Positions 58,201 to 64,000 of a stretch of 64,000 nucleotides of DNA are shown here, in pieces. The stretch is from NCBI GenBank assembly GCA_030267565.1, contig BRXU01000009.1, positions 704,001 to 768,000 on the forward strand. Direction: 5' to 3'. Position numbers and translations under genes: made by a program. How positions within the stretch are numbered: the first letter of the stretch is position 1; the number at the start of each line of letters is the position of its first letter. The DNA comes from Pleodorina starrii (lineage: Eukaryota; Chlorophyta; Chlorophyceae; Chlamydomonadales; Volvocaceae). Below the pieces are notes generated by a model that was given only the letters and a program-made list of their open reading frames with translations, was not told where the DNA came from and ran no database searches.

Positions 58201-61200
58201 CACCGCTCCGTCAAGAGGCGCAACAGCAGTGGCAGCCGCCGCTGCATCCGCCGCCGCCGCCGCTGCCGCCACCGAACGTGCTGCAAGAGCGCGCCCAGCA
58301 GCCCCCGCACCAGCCGCAGCTGCAGCAGCTGCCGCTTCCGGGGTACCCGCAGCCCTCCCTGGTGCAGCTGCCTGCCCCCGGCCAGCAACCTCAAGCTAGG
58401 CAGCAACACCAGCCGCCTCCGCAGCCGCACCAGCCGCAGCAGCAGCCTTCCACTGGGGTGTTTGCACCCGCACCCGCACCCGCACCCGCACCCCCACCCT
58501 CCGCGGCCCCACCGCAGCCCTGGGGTGTCGCAGAGATGCAGAGCGCCCCACGCATGCAGCAGCAGCAGCCGCAGCAGCAGCAGCAGCAGCCGCAGCAGCC
58601 GCAGCCGCAGCAGCCGCAGCCGCAGCAGCTGCAGCCGCACCAACACCAACACCAACACCCCGCCGTGCAGCCTCGCCTGCCCCTGCCCCACCCGCAGCAG
58701 CAACACCAGCAACGCCAGCAGCAGCAAAACCAGCAGCATTGGCAGGGGCAGGCGAACCAACAGCAGCAGCAGCAGCAGCCGCAATACCACCAACCCTACC
58801 AGCACCACCCACAACAGCAGCCGCTTCCGCCGCAGCAGTGGCAGCATCAGCATCAGCATCAGTGGCAGCAGCAGCAGCTTCTCCCACAGCGACATGGACC
58901 CCAGGATCCGCAGCCGCCGCAGCCGCAGACTTGGGCCCACCAGCCGCAAACGTTGCTCGGCACCAGACCGCCACAGCCACCCGGTGCCGTCGGCAGCGGG
59001 TGCGGTGGCGGCGGCGGAGGCGGCTTCCGCAGCGGCGGCGGTGTCGCTGGCGGCGGCGGCGGCGGCAACAGCGGTCCACCACCCCAGACGGAGTTCCGGG
59101 GGCGGTGTCCGTACGAAAGGTATACGACGGTGTACGACAACAAGGGGATGCACCCGTGGTTGAACGCCATGGCATGCGAGCACCGTCCTTCTCTCTTGCC
59201 CCGTCGCATCAGGATTAGAAGCGCCATCTTCACCGCGACCTTCGCCCCCATCTTGGCCCCCATCTTCACCCCCACCTGTGCCCCCATTGCCATCCCCCCA
59301 CCCGCCTCGCGCCCCCTCAGGTGCCCGGGCGTGTACCAGCCCTGCCACGGCGAGCTCCGGTGGATCCGTCCGCCCGCCTTCATGATGCAGCAACACATGA
59401 CGATGCAGCATCAGGGCCCCAGCGGCGGCGGCCCCGGCGGCGGCGGCGGCGGCCCCCCGCCGGCGCTGTACGAGCCGCTGGGCTACTGGCGCTGCTGCCG
59501 CTACCCCGAGTGTGGCTGGCGCTACTACCCGCACCCGCGGCTGCGTGAGCCGGTGCTGTCGCTGGAGATCGTGGGGGATAACGTGTTCAAGGTGAGGGGA
59601 GGGATTGGTGGGTTGGTTGGTTGGGTAACTGGGGTTCCATATCTCCATACCTGGTTTATTTGTACGGCAGGTACGACAAGGTACGGCTGCAAGGGGCTGT
59701 GGAGAGGGTACGGGCGCTTGGCACCGCTTGAGGGCGGCGGGGCTGCGGCGGCTGTGGGGCTGGTGATAACTGTTCGCGATGCTCGCGACGTCTCATCTTC
59801 TTGCCGTACCGTGTGTTTAAAAGTACGGCATCGCACCAGTGTATTGACGACGGTTTGTGCCCTCGCCACCGTCCGTCGTTTCGCCACGCGGCGGCAGGTG
59901 GTTCCCTTCCCTGGAGCGGAGGACGCCGTCGCGGCGGCCGGCGGCGTGGCGTGTGTTCTGGCGGGCGCTGGGTTGGACCTCAGTTCGGCGCTGACGCCCG
60001 GACAGGCGCGGGCGCTGGTGCGGGTCGGCGGAGGCGGAGGTGGCGGCGGAGGCGGCGGGGATGCAGCGGCGGCGCCGCGCGACGCGGCGGCCGGGTTGGA
60101 GGCATCTGGAGGGGGTGGTCCGAATGCGGGCGTGACGTCATCGGGCGCACTGGACTCCTCTGAGGATTTCGATGTAAGACGGTCTTCTTGCCGTTGCTAG
60201 TCGCTCTCTCCCTCTCTCTCTCACGCCCTCGCTCTCCCCTCTACGAACTGTTCGCCTTGGACAACCCCTCCCCCTCCCCCGCCATCTTCACTCCTCCTTG
60301 CTTTCCCTCCCCTCCCCACCCCCTCCTTCCTTCTCTCTCTTTCTCCCAGCCTCTCCCGACCCCCCCACCCGACCCCGTTCACGGGCTCCGGCCTAGAACC
60401 CCGGGAGGGGTGGATAACCCCTCCAACCCCGCTGTCCCCTTTCCCCTTCCCTCTCCTACTCCCCCCCTTTCCTACCCCCTTCCCCCCCTCCCTCCCTCTC
60501 TCTCTCAGGACTGTTCGCTGTTCTTCCCCCTGGACAGCTACGAGCGGCTGCTGGCCCCACTGCCGCCCCACTCCTCGCTCTTCAACGCGGGATCGCTCAT
60601 TCCGGAGCCGGTGCGGAGGGCGTACAGGTGCGTGTGCCTAGGAAGGGGGGGGGGGGGCTGGGGGCGGGGCGTACAGGTGCGTGTGCCTAGGAGGGGGGGC
60701 GGGGGGCGGGAGGGCGGCGGGGGGTGATGAAGGAGATGCGGTGTATGTAGGATACCTTGGGCGGGAGAGGAGGACGGGGCGGGAGGGGCGGGAGGACACA
60801 ACGGCAGTCTCGGGTAGGATTCACAAAAGTAATTCCGTCGTTCGAGTAGGGGGGGGAAGGGGGCGCTGCTGCCCGCCCCCCACTCCCCCGCCTCCCGCTC
60901 CCTCGCCTCCCTTCCCTTCGGTACCAGTGTGCCAATCGACTTGGGTTTTGGCTACTTAGTTTCCCCCGGGAGGGGGAAGAGGGGAGGGTGGGAGGGGAGG
61001 GCGGGGAGTCGCCTCTCTTGAGTCGCTTTGGCTGCGGGTCCTGTTTGTTTCCCCTCCTCCAACCCCCATCCCTTCCCTCCCTTCCCTTCCCTCCCGTCGC
61101 TTCCGCAGGGGCTGCTTCCGCGAGCGCGCGAGTCCGGAGGAGGTGGCGGCCCGGCTGCGTCGGATGCCGCCCTCGCTGCGTTCCGCGCTGATGCCCTTTC

Positions 61201-64000
61201 AGCGCCTGGGGGTGGAGTTTGGGCTGGAGCGGCGGGGGCGGTGTCTCATCGCGGACGAGATGGGGGTGGGCAAGACGGTGCAGGCGATCGCGCTGGCCGC
61301 CTGTTACGAGGTGGGTGGTGAGGAGGATGAGGAGGTGCGGAGGCGGTGGGGTGTACCCGGGTTCCGGTGTTTTGCCGGGCTGGGCTGGGCTGGTTTGGGT
61401 AGGGTTGGGGCCCGCCAAAAGGCCTGACACGGCGTTTTGGATTTTCTCCGAATGTGTTTGATGCTCTGTGCGCTAATGCGCTGCGCTGCACTGTGGGGTT
61501 GCCCCGCCCCGATGTGTGCCGGCGTGTACGGCCCTGTACGGCCCTGCCGTGCAGGACGAGTGGCCGCTGCTGTGCATCGTGCCCGCCAGTCTGCGGCTGG
61601 TGTGGGCGGAGGAGCTAGAGAAGTGGCTGCCGCACGTCAGGTGCGCATGTGGGCGGGTGGGTGGGTGGGTGTGGGATGGGGGCAGGGGGTGGTGCACATG
61701 CGCGGATGTGTGTGTGTGCATTGGGCGATGTGGGGTCGTGTGGGTGTGGGGGGTGGGGTGGGGGGTTGGGATGTCTGAAGGGGCGAAAAGGCTGGTGACA
61801 GGCCCTCCTCGCACCTCCCCCCCTCGCGCACCCCCTCCTTCCCCCTTCCCTCCCCAGACCCAGCCACATCCACGTGATCGAGGGGAAGGCCAACCGACTG
61901 ACGGGCCGTACAGCCAGAGGCCAGGTGGGTGGCGTGTGTGGCTGATGAGTGACTGGCCCAACTGACCTAAACCTTCCCCCCTCCCTCCCCCCAAAAAAAC
62001 TTCACAATCCGCTAACGCCACCCCTTTTAAGTCGGCTCCCTTCCTCGCAATCATCAAATGCCCCCACTCCTTCTTACCCCCCACCCTCACCCCCTCCAGG
62101 CCCTCCCCCGGGTCACCATCACCAGTTACGAGATGATGCGCCGCCTCACCTGCCCCGCCTGCTCCAAGATGAAGCTAACACCACCGCCACCACCACCACC
62201 GCCATCAGCGGCAGGGCCGGGGGCGGCTGGGCCGGGGGCAGACGCAACGGGGGCCAAGGCGTTGGCAGCCGGCGGCGGGGATGGGGCGACGTTGGGCCCC
62301 GGCCCTGGCGGCGGCCCTGGCGGCGGCGGGGGCAGAAGCAGCGGCGGCGGCGGCGGTGCCAAGGCGGTGTGCTGGGGTCCTGGTGCGTGGGGTGGCGGCG
62401 GCGGGTGTCGGTTCTCGGCAAGACACGGCGTGACTTGGGTTGGCTTGGCTTGGCTGGCTTGGGGGGTTATCCACGTATACCGGTAACCCCACGTAGGGGG
62501 GGATGTGTTTCGTTTCAAACACCCGATGTTGCAGCGCTTACGTCCTGTGCCCCCCAGCTTGCCCCACCTACCCGCTCGCCCTACCCTGCCGCCTCCCACT
62601 CCCCCCTACCCACCCCGCCCTCAACCTGCGCTGGCGGCGCTCCTTCCCCACCCGGCCCTCCACCCCCCTCCCCTCCCCTGCCCTTTCCTCTCCACCTCCG
62701 TTCCATCACTGCGGCGTCTTAAGACTTGTAACCCTTGCCCCTCCCCCTGCCTCTCCCCTTGCTTGCCCCCCCTGCTCCCCCGAAGACCGCTGCATGGCGG
62801 CCATGCCCTGGGGTATGGTCATCGTGGACGAATCCCACAACCTGCGCACCACCAACTCACGGGAGGCCGACTCGCCCCACACGGAGGCTTGTGCGGCAGC
62901 GGTGGGCCGGGCGCGGAGGGCGGTGCTGCTGACGGGCACCCCCAGCCTGTCCAGACCCTATGACCTGTTCAGACAGGTGAGGGAGACGGGAAGGTTTGTA
63001 CGTGGCGGTTTGTGGGATTTTTAGGTGTGTATGTGGGCACACCCGTTTCCCCCACATGCACATGCACATGCACATGCACATGCACATGCACATGCACATG
63101 CACATGCACATGCACATGCACATGCACATGCACATGCACATGCACATGCACATGCACATGCACATGCACATGCACATGCACATGCACATGCACATGCACA
63201 TGCACATGCACATGCACATGCACATGCACATGCACATGCACATGCACATGCACATGCACATGCACATGCACATGCACATGCACATGCACATGCACATGCA
63301 CATGCACATGCACATGCACATGCACATGCACATGCACATGCACATGCACATGCACATGCACATGCACATGCACATGCACATGCACATGCACATGCACATG
63401 CACATGCACATGCGAGCGTATACATGCACATGCACATGTGAGTGTGAACATGCGCATCCCTGCCCCACATTCCCCCCCTCCCCCTCCCCTCCCGCCCCCC
63501 CCACCCACATCCCCCTCCCGCCCCGGCACCCACATCGCCTCCCCCCGACCCTGCCTCAACATCGGCCCCCCGACCCTGCCTCAACATCGCCCTCCCGCCC
63601 CCACACTCACCTCCCCCCCGAGCCTGCCCCCACATCTCCCTCCCGCCCCCGCACCCACATCCCCCTCCCGCAGGTGGACGCTCTGCAGCCGGGGCTGGTG
63701 GGCGGCAGCAAGCAGGCCTTTGCATTCCGGTACTGCGACGGGCGGATGGTGCCGCATCGCATCACGCCGCACGCCGCGAAGCCCTTCCGAGGCGGCGGGC
63801 CGCCGGGCGCCGACAACCGGGAGCAACCGACGGCGGCGGCGGCGGCGATGATGCCGCCGCAGCGGAAGCGTCTGGAGACATCCGGTCGGTCGGTAAGGGG
63901 GTCCCCCATATGCCTCCTTAATGCCCCCCACATACCCCTTAACCCCAACCCTGCTTTCCCGTCACACGGTGTGAGTACGGCGTTTGGAGTACCGGAACCT
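55260..64000 (+). CDS. SMARCAL1/ZRANB3-like SNF2 ATPase with giant Gln/Pro/His-rich N-terminus, 3' incomplete
   Basis: Exons 55260-59119, 59321-59591, 59898-60173, 60509-60627, 61109-61310, 61555-61640, 61858-61924, 62100-62379, 62786-62976 and 63674-63892 give 1,857 codons; the last donor is TCG|GTAAGG. Exon 1 (1,286 codons) is nearly all low complexity: poly-Gln/Pro/His, Gly runs, a Gly-Ser repeat and the ADPRVAMG array. Residues about 1283-1340 are Cys-rich (RCPYERCPGVYQPCHGELRW; WRCCRYPECGW), like a zinc-binding module. The ATPase core has FQRLGVEFGL, then Walker A DEMGVGKT (1558-1565), then PLLCIVPASLRLVW. The Walker B variant is DESH (1735-1738), followed by LLTGTPSLSRPYDLF and FAFRYCDG, typical of the SMARCAL1/ZRANB3 fork-remodelling branch. 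The helicase C lobe lies outside the window. The first-exon start is the first ATG in the frame. Confidence 0.85.
57750..57941 (+). repeat. Eight 24-bp units carrying GACCCGCGGGTC inside the SNF2-gene exon
   Basis: Units start at 57750, 57774, 57798, 57822, 57846, 57870, 57894 and 57918. Each combines the 12-bp palindrome with about GCGATGGGCGCT and encodes DPRVAMGA. Unit 3 has GAACCGCGGGTC. The array keeps the frame, adding eight residues per unit. Confidence 0.95.
63053..63413 (+). repeat. (CACATG)n microsatellite, about 60 units
   Basis: About 360 bp of perfect hexamer in the SNF2-gene intron 9, between the exons ending at 62976 and starting at 63674. The sequence alternates pyrimidine and purine throughout. 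Degenerate units continue to about 63440. ORFs on both strands are artefacts. Confidence 0.97.

Noticed and set aside
59120..59320. The 1,646-codon ORF as a single uninterrupted protein
   Set aside because: AAG|GTATAC and CCTCAG|GTGCCC remove an intron and join two Cys-rich halves; later GTGAGG and CGGCAG remove another before 59898. The ORF is open only by composition.
62969..63851. ORFs of His-Val, Cys-Met, Thr-Cys and His-Ala repeats
   Set aside because: Translations of the CACATG hexamer in an intron of the SNF2 gene.
1..64000. tRNA or rRNA genes
   Set aside because: No cloverleaf-like sequence with A and B boxes and no conserved rRNA core was recognised by eye; a covariance-model scan would be decisive.

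Overview
This is GC-rich, intron-dense nuclear DNA, most likely from a volvocine or related chlorophycean green alga. The signs are very GC-rich codons, short GT-AG introns with GTGAG/GTGCG/GTACGG donors, long Ala/Gly/Gln runs inside conserved proteins, abundant micro- and minisatellites, a chloroplast-type leader on one protein, and TGTAA motifs downstream of one gene. The lineage call is inference. Gene models were built by hand from splice sites, reading phase and protein-family similarity recalled without a search. Exon boundaries should be treated as predictions, although phase closes at every junction given.

Layout. 1-3167 (-): an unrecognised low-complexity protein running off the left edge. 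3168-3899: divergent intergenic region. 3900-21546 (+): SKI3/TTC37, the TPR scaffold of the Ski complex, 31 exons and about 2,256 residues. 22318-23445: a GGTCA-rich minisatellite between convergent genes. 23511-28472 (-): a probably plastid FAD-dependent monooxygenase. 28884-29362: a second minisatellite. 30935-34040 (-): a complete LARGE-like (GT49) Golgi glycosyltransferase. 34277-38611 (-): a vasohibin-type tubulin tyrosine carboxypeptidase. 54148-55259: intergenic. 55260 to the right edge (+): a SMARCAL1/ZRANB3-like SNF2 ATPase with a giant Gln/Pro/His-rich N-terminus, 3' incomplete.

The main event is a tandem triplication of a roughly 7.2-kb unit (32272-39501, 39502-46725, 46726-53941). 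Each unit holds one whole vasohibin gene, the first five exons of the GT49 gene and a 245-bp perfect inverted repeat. Only copy 1 keeps the complete GT49 gene, and its vasohibin has a nonsense change in the C-terminal tail. Copies 2 and 3 have open vasohibin genes but truncated GT49 fragments. The units differ at about ten single bases and two microsatellites, so the event is very recent, or it is an assembly artefact that must be excluded.

A second feature is a dispersed 12-bp palindrome, GACCCGCGGGTC. It lies in exons and introns of four of the five recognised genes, is read in more than one frame, and is expanded into eight 24-bp units in the SNF2-gene exon. No RNA gene, CRISPR array or complete transposon was recognised.
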